NCBI RefSeq assembly: GCF_008365405.1
Contig: NZ_QOKV01000037.1
Coordinates: 1 to 40,310, forward strand
From: Azospirillum brasilense
GTDB lineage: Bacteria > Pseudomonadota > Alphaproteobacteria > Azospirillales > Azospirillaceae
Length of the DNA: 40,310 nt
Direction: 5' to 3'
Part shown: in pieces, positions 16,079-24,019 of the stretch
How the letters are laid out: every line of letters begins with the position of its first letter
Position numbering within the stretch: position 1 is the first letter of the stretch
Translations under genes and position numbers: made by a program
The notes under the pieces: model-generated
Database searches by the model: none
Told to the model about the DNA's origin: nothing
What the model saw: only the letters and a program-made list of their open reading frames with translations

Positions 16079-16996
16079 TTACGGCTTCAGCGCGGCGATG
16101 CAGGCGGCGAGCCGCTCCTCAAGCCGGGCGGACGGGGCGAACCCCACCTCGTCGCGCAGGCGCCGGACATCAGCGACGAGGCGCGGCGGGTCGTCGGCCC
16201 GCATCGGCAGGGCGCCGAGCCGGATCAGGTCCGGCCGCCCCATCAGCCGACCAATGGCGAGCGCCACGTCGGCGATGCTGCGCGGCTCGCCGGAGCCAAG
16301 GTTGACCGGGCCGCAGGCTTCCGACAGGGTCAGAGCCGCGAAAGCCGCGCCCATGTCCTCCACCGCCAGGAAGTCACGGATCTGCGTGCCGGCCGAGCAC
16401 AGTGCGGGCTCCCCCGCCCACAGGCTGGCGATGATCGAGGCGACCAGCCGGCGGCGGTCCTCCGCCGCGCCGAACAGCAGGAACACCCGGCCCCAGGCCA
16501 TCTGGACGTCGGCCTCGGCGGCGTAGGCCTCCAACGACCGCCAGCAGGCGTCCTTGATCCGGCCGTAGAAGGTGTGCGGCAGGATCGGAGTCGTGCCCTC
16601 GCCGCAGTCACCGGTGGCGAGACCAGGGTCGGTCCAGTCGTATTCGGCGCAGGTGCCGGCCGAGACCATGCGAGTGCCGCCGGCTTCGGCGAAGGCACGG
16701 GCCAGGCGGACCGTGGCGGCCAGCCAGTCCAGGTTCTCCGGCGCTCGCCAGTAATGGCCGTGCGCGGTGACCCAGGCGAGATGCAGCAGGTGGGTCGGCC
16801 GCAGCCCACCCACCAGCCTGGCCATCGCGTTGGCGTCCAGCAGGTCGCCCGCGTGGAAGGCGACCCCGTCGGGAAGGCCGGCCGGTGCGTGCCGCCCGAC
16901 CACATGCACTTCGGCCCCGCGCCTGGCCAGTCCGGCGACCGCGTGCGGGCCGATCAGCCCGGTGCCGCCGGTGATGAGGACCCGCGCCGCGGTCAT
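16079..16996 (-). CDS. NAD-dependent epimerase/dehydratase, probable NDP-sugar 4-ketoreductase
   Basis: A 305-residue extended SDR protein. It shows the nucleotide loop GGTGLIGPHAVAGL at the N-terminus, SAGTCAEYDW in the active-site strand and the catalytic Y-x-x-x-K as YGRIK. The frame is open upstream, but the true start is the ATG at 16996: it overlaps the stop of the preceding cupin gene by four bases (ATGA) and is followed directly by conserved sequence (ARVLITGGTG). As last gene of the RfbF-RfbG-methyltransferase-cupin operon, it most likely reduces the 4-keto group of the C-methylated CDP-6-deoxyhexose to finish the sugar. The role comes from family and position; a different nucleotide-sugar substrate is possible. 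Confidence 0.88.
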   Translation of the reverse strand: MTAARVLITGGTGLIGPHAVAGLARRGAEVHVVGRHAPAGLPDGVAFHAGDLLDANAMARLVGGLRPTHLLHLAWVTAHGHYWRAPENLDWLAATVRLARAFAEAGGTRMVSAGTCAEYDWTDPGLATGDCGEGTTPILPHTFYGRIKDACWRSLEAYAAEADVQMAWGRVFLLFGAAEDRRRLVASIIASLWAGEPALCSAGTQIRDFLAVEDMGAAFAALTLSEACGPVNLGSGEPRSIADVALAIGRLMGRPDLIRLGALPMRADDPPRLVADVRRLRDEVGFAPSARLEERLAACIAALKP

Positions 16997-17523
16997 GCGC
17001 CGAGCGCCGGCAGGTTGCGGTCGCGGTCGGAGATGACGGCGACCGGTAGCGGCCAGACGATGCCGACCGCCGGGTCGTCGTGGCGGATGCCGCGCGCCGC
17101 CTCCGCCACATACTCCACCGAGATCTGGTAGTAGACCTCGCTGTCGTCGGCCAGGGTCTGGAACCCGTGGGCGAAGCCCTTCGGAATGAACAGAGCCTTG
17201 TGGTTGGCCGGCGTCAGCTCGATCCCGAACCAGCGCCCGTGGGTGGCGGAGCCGGGGCGCACATCCACGATCACGTCGTAGATGGCGCCCTGCGTGCAGC
17301 GCACCAGCTTGGCCTCCCCATGCGGGTCGGCTTGGTAGTGCATGCCGCGGACCGTGCCGCGGCGATGGTTGAAGGACACGCTGCACTGCGTGAGCGCGGG
17401 GTCGAGCCCCCATTCCGCGAAGGTGCGCGCGCACCAGGTGCGGGCGAAGAACCCACGCTCGTCGCTGGCCGGGGTCGGCTCGACCACCACGGCGCCCGCA
17501 AGTCCGGTTTCAATGGCGCGCAT
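16993..17523 (-). CDS. RmlC-type cupin sugar 3,5-epimerase (or 3- or 5-epimerase)
   Basis: A 176-residue cupin of the dTDP-4-dehydrorhamnose 3,5-epimerase family, of normal length. The catalytic His is in RGTVRGMHYQ and its Asp partner in YDVIVDVRPGS; the Tyr region is DSEVYYQISVEY. The usual GFAHGFQ motif is also present. RmlC enzymes act on a 4-keto-6-deoxyhexose nucleotide. The operon begins with a cytidylyltransferase rather than a thymidylyltransferase, so the substrate here is probably CDP-linked and the usual dTDP name would mislead. It could invert only C5 or only C3 after methylation. The gene starts 27 bases after the methyltransferase stop and overlaps the downstream reductase gene by four bases. 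Confidence 0.9.
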   Translation of the reverse strand: MRAIETGLAGAVVVEPTPASDERGFFARTWCARTFAEWGLDPALTQCSVSFNHRRGTVRGMHYQADPHGEAKLVRCTQGAIYDVIVDVRPGSATHGRWFGIELTPANHKALFIPKGFAHGFQTLADDSEVYYQISVEYVAEAARGIRHDDPAVGIVWPLPVAVISDRDRNLPALGA

Positions 17524-17550
17524 CGCCGTCTTCCCGTTCCTTGCCGCCGG

Positions 17551-18789
17551 TCAGTCGAACACGCGGATTTCAGGCACCGCCGTCACGAAGCGGCCGCCCC
17601 ACTCGCGGATGTTCGCCATCTGGCCCATGATCTCGTCCCGCAGGTTCCAGGGCAGGATCACCAGATAGTCCGGCTTGGTCTCGGCGATGTGCTCCGGCCC
17701 GAGGATCGGCAGCAGCGAGCCCGGCAGGTAGCGGCCCTGCTTGTGCGGGTTGCGGTCGACCACATAGGCGATGTCATCGGCCGTCGTGCCGCAATAGTTC
17801 AGGAAGGTGTTGCCCTTGGCGGCGGCGCCGTAGGCGGCGATCACCTTGCCCTCGGCCTTCGCCTCCGCCAGGAAGCGGCGGAAGCCCTCGCGGCAGGCGG
17901 CGGCGCGCTCGCCGAAGCGGGTGTAGGCGTCCAGCGTCGCGAAGCCGGCCTCGGCCTCCAGCCGGCGGACCAGCGCCAGCCCTTCGGTCGCGGCGTGCGA
18001 CGCCCCCTCGCGGCAGGCGAAGACGCGCAGGCTGCCGCCGTGGGTCGGCAGCTGCTGCACGTCGAACACCCGGATGCCGACGCGGCCCAGCGCCGCCTCG
18101 ACGGACAGCAGCGACAGGTAGGAATAGTGCTCGTGGTAGATGGTGTCGAACTGCACCTGCTCGATCAGGTTCAGCAGGTGCGGGAACTCCACCGTCAGCA
18201 CGCCTTCGGGCTTCAGCGCGTGGGCGAAGCCGCCGACGAAGTCGGCCAGGTCGGGCACGTGGGCCATCACGTTGTTCGCCGCGATCAGGTCGGCCTGCAG
18301 GCCTTCCGCGGCGAGCTGGCGGCCGGTCTCGGTGTGGAAGAAGCACACGCGGGTGCGCACGCCCACCTTCTCGGCGGCCTCCGCGGTGTTGGAGGTCGGC
18401 TCGATGCCGAGCACCGGGATGCCGGCCTCGACGAAGTTGCGCAGCAGGTAGCCGTCGTTGCTGGCCACCTCCATCACCAGGCTCTGCGGGCCCAGGCCGA
18501 AGCGCGGGATCACATGCTCGGAGTAGCGCTTGGCGTGCGCCAGCCAGCTTTCCGAATAGGACGAGAAGTAGGCGTACTCGGAATCGAAGATGTGCTCGGC
18601 CGGCACATTGTGGTCGAGCTGGACCAGGAAGCAGGAACCGCACACCGCGGCGCGCAGCGGGAAACGGGCCTCCGGCTTGCCGAGATTCTCGGGGCGCACG
18701 TAGCTGTTGGCGAGCGGAGTTTCGCCGAGATCGACGAATCCGTGGGAAACCGGAGCGCCGCAGGAGCGGCAACGGAACGTGTCAGCCAT
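17551..18789 (-). CDS. SAM-dependent sugar C-methyltransferase (TylCIII-like)
   Basis: A 412-residue protein with the three-part layout of NDP-hexose C-methyltransferases. An N-terminal zinc-binding motif has two Cys pairs (CRSCG and CGSC, about residues 7-52). A Rossmann SAM domain includes LVMEVASNDGYLLRNF. The C-terminal domain ends with KPDYLVILPWNLRDEIMGQM, typical of the family. It would transfer a methyl group to a carbon, usually C3, of a 4-keto-6-deoxyhexose nucleotide, giving a branched sugar. It sits directly after the CDP-glucose 4,6-dehydratase gene, which supplies the keto substrate. The methyl position and final sugar cannot be read from sequence. Confidence 0.9.
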   Translation of the reverse strand: MADTFRCRSCGAPVSHGFVDLGETPLANSYVRPENLGKPEARFPLRAAVCGSCFLVQLDHNVPAEHIFDSEYAYFSSYSESWLAHAKRYSEHVIPRFGLGPQSLVMEVASNDGYLLRNFVEAGIPVLGIEPTSNTAEAAEKVGVRTRVCFFHTETGRQLAAEGLQADLIAANNVMAHVPDLADFVGGFAHALKPEGVLTVEFPHLLNLIEQVQFDTIYHEHYSYLSLLSVEAALGRVGIRVFDVQQLPTHGGSLRVFACREGASHAATEGLALVRRLEAEAGFATLDAYTRFGERAAACREGFRRFLAEAKAEGKVIAAYGAAAKGNTFLNYCGTTADDIAYVVDRNPHKQGRYLPGSLLPILGPEHIAETKPDYLVILPWNLRDEIMGQMANIREWGGRFVTAVPEIRVFD

Positions 18790-18828
18790 GGGAACTCTAT
18801 CCGCCTTGAGCTTTGAGTGTGTTATCGT

Positions 18829-19899
18829 TCAGCCGAAGAGCGCCGTGTCGAGCTGCCGCGCGGTCAGCGTGGCGACGTCGCCGGAGCGGTAGTAAGCCTT
18901 GTACCAGTCCACCGTCAGTTCCAACGCAGTCTCGAACGACCAGCGCGGCGACCAGCCGAGCCGGGCGATGGCGCGGCTACTGTCGATGGTGAGGAAGCGC
19001 GCCTCGTAGGGCTGGGCGCCGGTTTCCAGCTCCCAGGCGGCGCCGTCGCTCCACAGCGCCGTCAGCCGGTCGGCCAGGATCGCCACCGGCTTCACGCTCT
19101 GTTCCGAGGGGCCGAAGTTCCAGGCGCCGGCGGTGCCATCGGGATCGCTCAGCAGGCGCTGCGCCAGCATCAGGTAGCCGCGCACCGGCTCGCACACATG
19201 CTGCCAGGGCCGCACCGCCTTGGGATTGCGGATGCGCAGGGTCTCGCTGGCCGCGAAGGCGCGCATGGCGTCCGGCACCAGCCGGTCGATGGCCCAGTCG
19301 CCGCCGCCGAAGATGTTGCCCGCGCGGACGGTGACCACCGGAACGGGCTTGCTGCCCTTGCTGAGGTAGGAATGGCGGTAGGCGTCGACGATTAGCTCGC
19401 AGCAGGCCTTGCTGACCCCGTAAGGCTCCTTGCCGCCCAGGCGATCGTCCTCGCGGTAGGGCCAGTCCCACTCCTGGTTGTCGTACACCTTGTCGCTGGT
19501 GACGATGACCACGGCCCGGACCGTGCCACTTTGCCGCACCGCTTCGAGCAGGTTGGCGGTGCCCATCACGTTGGTGGAGAGCGTGTCCAGCGGGTCGGCG
19601 TGGGCGACACGCACGATGGGCTGGGCGGCCAGGTGGAAGACCACCTCGGCGCCGGAGTCCCGGAGTGCTGCGGCGAGCGCCGCGGCGTCGCGGATGTCGC
19701 CCACCCGGTGGTCGAGCGACTGGTCGACGCCCAGCGCGCCGAAGAAGCTGGGCTCTGTCGGCGCCGGCAGCGAGAAGCCGGTCGTCTCCGCGCCCAGGCG
19801 GCGCAGCGCGAGCGCCAGCCAACCCCCTTTGAACCCGGTGTGGCCGGTCAGGAACACGCGGCGCCCGACCCACAGGCCGGGATCGATGGTAGCGGTCAT
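18829..19899 (-). CDS. rfbG: CDP-glucose 4,6-dehydratase
   Basis: A 356-residue extended SDR enzyme forming CDP-4-keto-6-deoxy-D-glucose. Features are GHTGFKGGWLALALRRLGA at the nucleotide loop, TSDKVYDNQEWDWPY (the RfbG version of the active-site strand), the catalytic YGVSK in KEPYGVSKACCELI, and VVTVRAGNIFGGGDWAIDRLVPD. The substrate comes from the RfbF enzyme encoded 31 bases upstream, and the product feeds the C-methyltransferase encoded 39 bases downstream. Length and motifs are normal for the family. Confidence 0.95.
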   Translation of the reverse strand: MTATIDPGLWVGRRVFLTGHTGFKGGWLALALRRLGAETTGFSLPAPTEPSFFGALGVDQSLDHRVGDIRDAAALAAALRDSGAEVVFHLAAQPIVRVAHADPLDTLSTNVMGTANLLEAVRQSGTVRAVVIVTSDKVYDNQEWDWPYREDDRLGGKEPYGVSKACCELIVDAYRHSYLSKGSKPVPVVTVRAGNIFGGGDWAIDRLVPDAMRAFAASETLRIRNPKAVRPWQHVCEPVRGYLMLAQRLLSDPDGTAGAWNFGPSEQSVKPVAILADRLTALWSDGAAWELETGAQPYEARFLTIDSSRAIARLGWSPRWSFETALELTVDWYKAYYRSGDVATLTARQLDTALFG

Positions 19900-19930
19900 G
19901 GATGGTCGGTCCGAATCGAATTTGGCCGCG

Positions 19931-20728
19931 TCAGGACGCGGCGGACGGGTTGGAATTCTTCCAGGGCGCCTTGCCGGAAACCCACATCTCGTCCAGGATG
20001 TGCTTCTCGCGCAGCGTGTCCATCGGCTGCCAGAAGCCGTTGTGCTGCCACGCCGCGAGCTGCCTAGCCTCGGCCAGCTTCTGCAGGGGCTCGTGCTCCC
20101 AGATGGTCTGGTCGTTTTCGACGAGGTCGAGCACGCGCGGCGACAGGACGAAGAAGCCGCCGTTGATCAGGCCCTGTTCAGTCTGCGGCTTCTCCTTGAA
20201 CTCGCGCACGAGGCCGTCCTCGATCACGGTGCTGCCGAAGCGGGCCGACGGGCGGACCACCGTCATGGTGGCGAGCTTGCCATGGCTGCGGTGGAAGTCG
20301 ATGGAACCGCCGATGTCGACGTCCGACAGGCCGTCGCCGTAGGTCATCAGGAAATAGGGGTCGTCGGCGACGAGGTGGCGGATCCGCCCCAGCCGCCCGC
20401 CGGTCATGGTGCTCTCGCCGGTGTCCGCGACATACACACGCCAAGGCGGAAGTTGGCTGCGGGTGAACGTCACCTCCTGCCGCGCCATGTCCACCATCAC
20501 GTCGCTGTTATGCATTGCAAAGTTAGCAAAATACTCTTTAATCATATAACCTTTGTACCCGGCACACACAATAAAATCCTGGATGCCGAATTTTGAATAG
20601 ATCTGCATGATGTGCCAAAGAATAGGACGCCCGCCAATTTCGACCATCGGCTTAGGGCGCAGACCGGTTTCCTCCGAAAGCCTGGTCCCCAGGCCACCAG
20701 CAAGGATTATTGCCTTAATTTTTGACAC
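19931..20728 (-). CDS. rfbF: glucose-1-phosphate cytidylyltransferase
   Basis: A 265-residue nucleotidyltransferase making CDP-glucose from CTP and glucose-1-phosphate. It has the N-terminal LAGGLGTRLSEETGLRPKPM, then EIGGRPILWHIMQIYSKFG, the metal-binding YGDGLSDVD and FWQPMDTLREK near the end. The frame is open to an ATG at 20788, but that start has no ribosome site. The GTG at 20728 follows AGGTGG by six bases and lies four codons before the conserved KAIILAGG. It is first in a five-gene operon of CDP-sugar synthesis. Its 5' end is clearly AT-richer than the rest of the gene and borders the IS-rich region. Confidence 0.94.
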   Translation of the reverse strand: MSKIKAIILAGGLGTRLSEETGLRPKPMVEIGGRPILWHIMQIYSKFGIQDFIVCAGYKGYMIKEYFANFAMHNSDVMVDMARQEVTFTRSQLPPWRVYVADTGESTMTGGRLGRIRHLVADDPYFLMTYGDGLSDVDIGGSIDFHRSHGKLATMTVVRPSARFGSTVIEDGLVREFKEKPQTEQGLINGGFFVLSPRVLDLVENDQTIWEHEPLQKLAEARQLAAWQHNGFWQPMDTLREKHILDEMWVSGKAPWKNSNPSAAS

Positions 20729-20772
20729 AGAACACCACCTATTCTGAAAGGTAACAGGATATTGGCGAAAAA

Positions 20773-20789
20773 TATGGATTTTGTCCATA
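20773..20789. promoter_or_regulatory. short palindrome in the rfbF leader
   Basis: TATGGA (20773-20778) and TCCATA (20784-20789) form perfect 6-base arms around TTTTG, about 45 bases before the rfbF start. It could be an operator or an RNA hairpin. No regulator can be named. Confidence 0.35.
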
Positions 20790-20808
20790 AAATTTCTTAG
20801 GACATATA

Positions 20809-20836
20809 TTTATACCGACAGGGTTCGCTGTCGCAA
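20809..20836 (-). promoter_or_regulatory. probable sigma70-type promoter of the CDP-sugar operon
   Basis: On the minus strand TTGCGA (20831-20836) and TATAAA (20809-20814) are separated by 16 bases, matching consensus at four and five of six positions. The predicted leader to the rfbF GTG is about 75 bases. The -35 box lies close to the edge of the IS debris, so an insertion may have shaped this promoter. Confidence 0.4.
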
Positions 20837-21020
20837 CGGGGCATAACGCTCCATGACCGCCGCACCTCCACCCCCGCTTCGAACCGCAAAGCCCGACTTG
20901 ACGACTCCTGTGCCAGACTCGTTTGGCGTGACAGTGTTGAGGTCCCGGAAAGCGGAGCCAGAACGGTGGAAAGCGCTTCCCTGCCGTCAAAGGAGCAAAT
21001 GACGGGCAATATACTGGTGA
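20837..21020. other. unassigned DNA between rfbF promoter region and ISL3 remnant
   Basis: About 180 bases with no credible gene. A 49-codon frame starting near 20853 has no recognisable sequence. It may be old IS flank. I see no clear ISL3 inverted repeat here. Confidence 0.4.
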
Positions 21021-22091
21021 ATGTTTGATGGCGACACGTTGTTGCGCCTGATCCGGGCGGTTCCCCTGCCGGCGCTGCCGACGCCGCGCGTCATCGGCAT
21101 CGACGACTGGTCCTGGCGGCGCGGTCAGCGCTACGGCACGATCATCGTCGATCTGGAACGCAACCGTCCCATCGACCTGCTGTCCGACCGCCACGCGGAG
21201 ACGGTGGCGGCATGGTTGAAAGCCCATCCCAAGGTAGAGGTAGTTGCCCGCGACCGCGCCGGCGCTTACGCCGATGGCATTCGGGCCGGCGCTCCGAACG
21301 CCGTCCAGGTCTCGGATCGCTGGCATCTTCTCCGCAATCTCGGGGACGCTCTGGCCGGGGTTCTCGACCGCCATTATTATGACCTGCGCATGGCAAGCAA
21401 AGCGGCTGCGGGAGCCGCCCTGGAAATCAGCACGGCCGCCGCGCCGTCCCCGACGACTGCACCGCTCCCGGCACCAGCGGCCGAGTTGCCAAGGACGGAT
21501 CGCCATGGCGTTCGGCAGGCCCGGTTTGACGAGGTGATGGCGTTGCACGGCCAAGGCTGGCCGATGAAGCGGATTGCCCGCACGCTCGGCATTAATCGCA
21601 AGACCGTCCGTGCGTGGGTGCGGTCCGGCGAACTTCCAGTCTGGTCGCAACGGGATCGCGGCAGCGCGGTCGATCGCCACGCCGTGCACCTCCGGCAACG
21701 CTGGCGCGAGGGCTGCCGCAACGCCGCCCGGCTGTGGCGGGAGATCCAGGAGCGTGGGTTTCGCGGGCAATTCCACACCGTGCAGCGCTGGGTGCGCCGC
21801 CTTCGGGATGCAAGCCCAACCTCAGCCGGCGCGGTCGGCACAATGGGGACGTGGAAGATGCCCTCGAAACGTCGGGCGGCGTGGCTGGTGGTGGCCGATC
21901 CGGAGACGATCGACGCCGCCGAGCAACGGTTCGTCGATGCCTTGCTCGTCCGTTCCGAGGGCCTCACCACGGTCATCGAGTTGGGGGGCGCGTTCAGCAC
22001 TATGGTGCATCGTCAACAGGCGGACAGGTTGGACTCCTGGTTGGCCGCAGCGAGAGAAACCGCCCTGGCCGCGTTCGCCGATGGGCTCGCG
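21021..22091 (+). pseudogene. ISL3-family transposase, 5' part (truncated and interrupted)
   Basis: The frame gives about 357 residues of an ISL3-type transposase: GDTLLRLIRAVPLP, PRVIGIDDWSWRRGQRYGTI (first catalytic Asp), VVARDRAGAYADG (second Asp), QVSDRWHLLRNL, a helix-turn-helix stretch MKRIARTLGINRKTVRAW, and AFADGLA at the right end. The normal N-terminus of about 110-130 residues, with its zinc finger, is missing: a TGA at 21018-21020 lies just before the first ATG. At 22091 the gene is broken by the IS256-family element. Its last part reappears at 23567-23722, so the gene is non-functional. Confidence 0.88.
22084..22091. repeat. left target duplication of the IS256-family insertion
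   Basis: GGCTCGCG here recurs at 23567-23574, where the ISL3 reading resumes. An 8-base duplication is normal for the IS256 family. Confidence 0.7.
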
Positions 22092-22128
22092 GGTAACGTC
22101 CATGGGCGTGGTGGAAAAACGCCCATGA

Positions 22129-22189
22129 AGGACCGGGCTGGGGCCGGGCGAAGCCCTCACACAGCGTAGCCCGGCCCCAGCCCGGTCCT
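22129..22189. repeat. 21-bp perfect hairpin in the IS256 leader
   Basis: Perfect arms at 22129-22149 and 22169-22189 enclose a 19-base loop. The stem is almost all G/C, with the core GGGCTGGGGCCGGGC. It lies about 100 bases before the transposase start and just inside the left terminal repeat. A stem this strong could stop read-through transcription or fold back in RNA to block translation from outside transcripts. Confidence 0.85.
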
Positions 22190-22286
22190 CCGCCTCGCAG
22201 GCGGTGTGTTCGGCGGCAGGAGGTGGTCATCGCGCATCTTCGGTAAGGTCAAGTTGCGACACGCGACCACGACCAAGGATACGACG

Positions 22287-23495
22287 ATGACCGACGACAG
22301 AATGGCACTGATCGAGCAAATCCAGAAGAGCACGGACGGCGACTTCCTGCGCTCGGTCGCCGAGCACACGTTGCACCGGCTGATGGACTTCGAGGTCGAG
22401 GCGCTGATCGGCGCCGCTCGCCATGAACGCACCGACACGCGCACCACCTACCGCAACGGCTCGCGCCCGCGCCAGTTCGACACCCGGCTCGGCACGCTGG
22501 ACCTGAAGATCCCCAAGCTGCGCCAGGGCTCCTACTTCCCGGCTTTCCTGGAGCCGCGCAAGACGGCCGAGAAGGCGCTCACCGCCGTCATCCAGGAAGC
22601 GTGGATTCAGGGCGTCTCGACCCGCAAGGTCGACGACCTCGTCCAGGCGCTCGGCATGACCGGCATCTCCAAGTCCCAGGTCTCGGCGGTGTGCCAAGAG
22701 ATCGACACCCGGGTGCAGTCCTTCCTGGAACGTCCCTTGGAGGGCGAGTGGCCGTATCTCTGGCTGGATGCCACCTACCTCAAGGTTCGCCAGGGCGGCC
22801 GCATCGTCTCGATCGCCGCGATAATCGCCACCGGCGTCAATCAGGATGGACGGCGCGAGATCCTCGGCCTTGGGCTGGGGCAATCGGAGGCGGCGATCTT
22901 CTGGATTGAGTTCCTCCGTTCGCTGGTGCGGCGCGGGCTGAAAGGCGTGAAGCTGGTGATCTCCGATGCCCATGAGGGACTGAAGGCGGCGATCAGCCAA
23001 GTGCTGAGCGCGACATGGCAACGTTGCCGTGTTCATTTCCTTCGCTCGCTGCTCTGCCACGTGCCGAAGGGCCAGCAGACCGTGGTGTCGGCCGCCGTGC
23101 GTCAGGTCTTCGTGCAGCCCGACCGCAAGAGCGCCGGTGAGGTCTGGCGCCATGTCGCCGATCAGCTGCGGGCGCGCTTTCCGAAGGTGGCGGCGCTGCT
23201 CGATGCCGCCGAACACGATGTGCTCGCCTACATGGACTATCCCGAGGCACACCGCACCGAGTTACACTCGACCAATCCTCTTGAACGCCTCAACAAGGAA
23301 GTCAAACGCCGAACCGATGTTGTTGGCATATTCCCGAACGAGGAAAGTGTTCAAAGGCTCGTCGGTGCGATCTTGCTGGAGCAGAACGATGACTGGCAGC
23401 TCCAGCATCGTTACCTGACGCTCGAGACCATGGCCGGAATCGCTCCCGCCGACGAACCTGCCATCACACCACTTCCCTCAGCAAAGGCGGCCTGA
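22287..23495 (+). CDS. IS256-family transposase (intact)
   Basis: A 402-residue mutator-type DDE transposase of normal length. The acidic triad is visible: WPYLWLDATYLKV (first Asp), LVISDAHEGL (second Asp) and STNPLERLNKEVKRR (Glu). The N-terminal part has YRNGSRPRQFDTRLGTLDLKIPKLRQ, typical of the family, and the Cys/His stretch is WQRCRVHFLRSLL. The frame is open further upstream, but the ATG at 22287 has AAGGA seven bases upstream and begins the conserved protein. No frameshift or internal stop is seen, so the element may still be able to move. Confidence 0.95.
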   Translation: MTDDRMALIEQIQKSTDGDFLRSVAEHTLHRLMDFEVEALIGAARHERTDTRTTYRNGSRPRQFDTRLGTLDLKIPKLRQGSYFPAFLEPRKTAEKALTAVIQEAWIQGVSTRKVDDLVQALGMTGISKSQVSAVCQEIDTRVQSFLERPLEGEWPYLWLDATYLKVRQGGRIVSIAAIIATGVNQDGRREILGLGLGQSEAAIFWIEFLRSLVRRGLKGVKLVISDAHEGLKAAISQVLSATWQRCRVHFLRSLLCHVPKGQQTVVSAAVRQVFVQPDRKSAGEVWRHVADQLRARFPKVAALLDAAEHDVLAYMDYPEAHRTELHSTNPLERLNKEVKRRTDVVGIFPNEESVQRLVGAILLEQNDDWQLQHRYLTLETMAGIAPADEPAITPLPSAKAA

Positions 23496-23548
23496 CCGAC
23501 GACGCTCCTGACCACCTTCCAATTTCCACCACCTTGACGGACGTGACC

Positions 23549-23575
23549 GGCTCGACCGGCTCGACCGGCTCGCGC
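23549..23575. repeat. three 9-bp tandem units at the right IS256 boundary
   Basis: GGCTCGACC, GGCTCGACC and GGCTCGCGC follow the right terminal repeat directly. The third contains the target duplication GGCTCGCG. The first two are extra relative to a simple insertion. Confidence 0.85.
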
Positions 23576-23722
23576 GTGATCTCGCGGCGATCCGCACGGC
23601 GCTGTCGCTGCCGTGGAGCACCGGGAGAGGGGCAGATCAGCCGATTGAAGACCATCAAGCGAACCATGTGCGGCCGCGCCAAATTCGACCTGCTGCGTCA
23701 CCGGGTCCTGGAGGCTGCTTGA
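23567..23722 (+). pseudogene. ISL3-family transposase, 3' part (frameshifted)
   Basis: Reading resumes where the IS256 element ends: LARDLAAIRTALSLPWSTG in one frame, then EGQISRLKTIKRTMCGRAKF and DLLRHRVLEAA-stop in another. The switch lies near 23620-23626, where a few bases of the usual S-T/S-G-Q-A/V-E-G-Q motif are missing. Together with 21021-22091 this is one dead ISL3 transposase gene, decayed by 5' truncation, frameshift and insertion. Confidence 0.85.
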
Positions 23723-23739
23723 ACGGCAGCGCTCCAGCC

Positions 23740-23852
23740 CGCCCGCTGCACCGAAAACGCGGAAGGACCCGCGTCCGTTCCCCCGCCCGCACCGTGACAT
23801 CGATCTTGCTCTTTGCGACGTCGAGCCCGGCCCACCCGTCGATCTCATCCAT
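23740..23852 (-). pseudogene. IS110-family transposase, N-terminal remnant
   Basis: On the minus strand the frame begins ATG at 23852 with MDEIDGWAGLDVAKSKIDV, then TVRAGERTRVLPRF. The G-L-D-V-A-K-x-x-I-D-V motif is the first catalytic region of IS110/IS1111 DEDD transposases. Similarity is lost after about 35 residues, at the ISL3 remnant, so only the start of the gene is left. Confidence 0.7.
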
Positions 23853-24019
23853 GCTGTTCGCTCCCGTCTCATGGAAATGACAGCGCCCCGCGACGGCCCA
23901 GCTCGTATACGGGATCAGCCACGAGGCGTCCCTGGATACCCGTTCGGCCTGGTCTAGGGTTGAGGACGTAGGCCCTCATCTGCTCGCGTGCTCACAGCAC
24001 GACTGTCCACGCTGGGTCA
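23853..24019. other. unassigned DNA between two transposase remnants
   Basis: No gene is recognised. It presumably contains the terminus of the IS110 remnant and other IS debris, but I see no repeat that fixes a boundary. Confidence 0.4.

Larger units (their letters stand above)
22092..23548 (+). mobile_element. IS256-family insertion sequence, complete
   Basis: The element is about 1457 bp. Its terminal inverted repeats (22092-22117 and 23523-23548) match at 20 of 26 positions, with shared blocks GGT, ACGTCC and GTGGTGGAAA. It carries one intact transposase gene. It is inserted in the ISL3 transposase gene, with an 8-base duplication GGCTCGCG. Two extra 9-base units lie between the right repeat and the right duplication. 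Confidence 0.85.

Noticed and set aside
16993..17523. Naming the cupin rmlC (dTDP-rhamnose pathway)
   Set aside because: No rmlA, rmlB or rmlD partner lies here, and the operon starts with a CDP-glucose pathway, so the dTDP name would mislead.
20853..21002. 49-codon frame as a zinc-finger N-terminus of the ISL3 transposase
   Set aside because: It has no Cys pairs of the ISL3 zinc finger and ends in a stop before the conserved part.
23549..23575. CRISPR-like short tandem array
   Set aside because: There are only three 9-base units with no spacers. It is an IS junction effect, not a CRISPR array.
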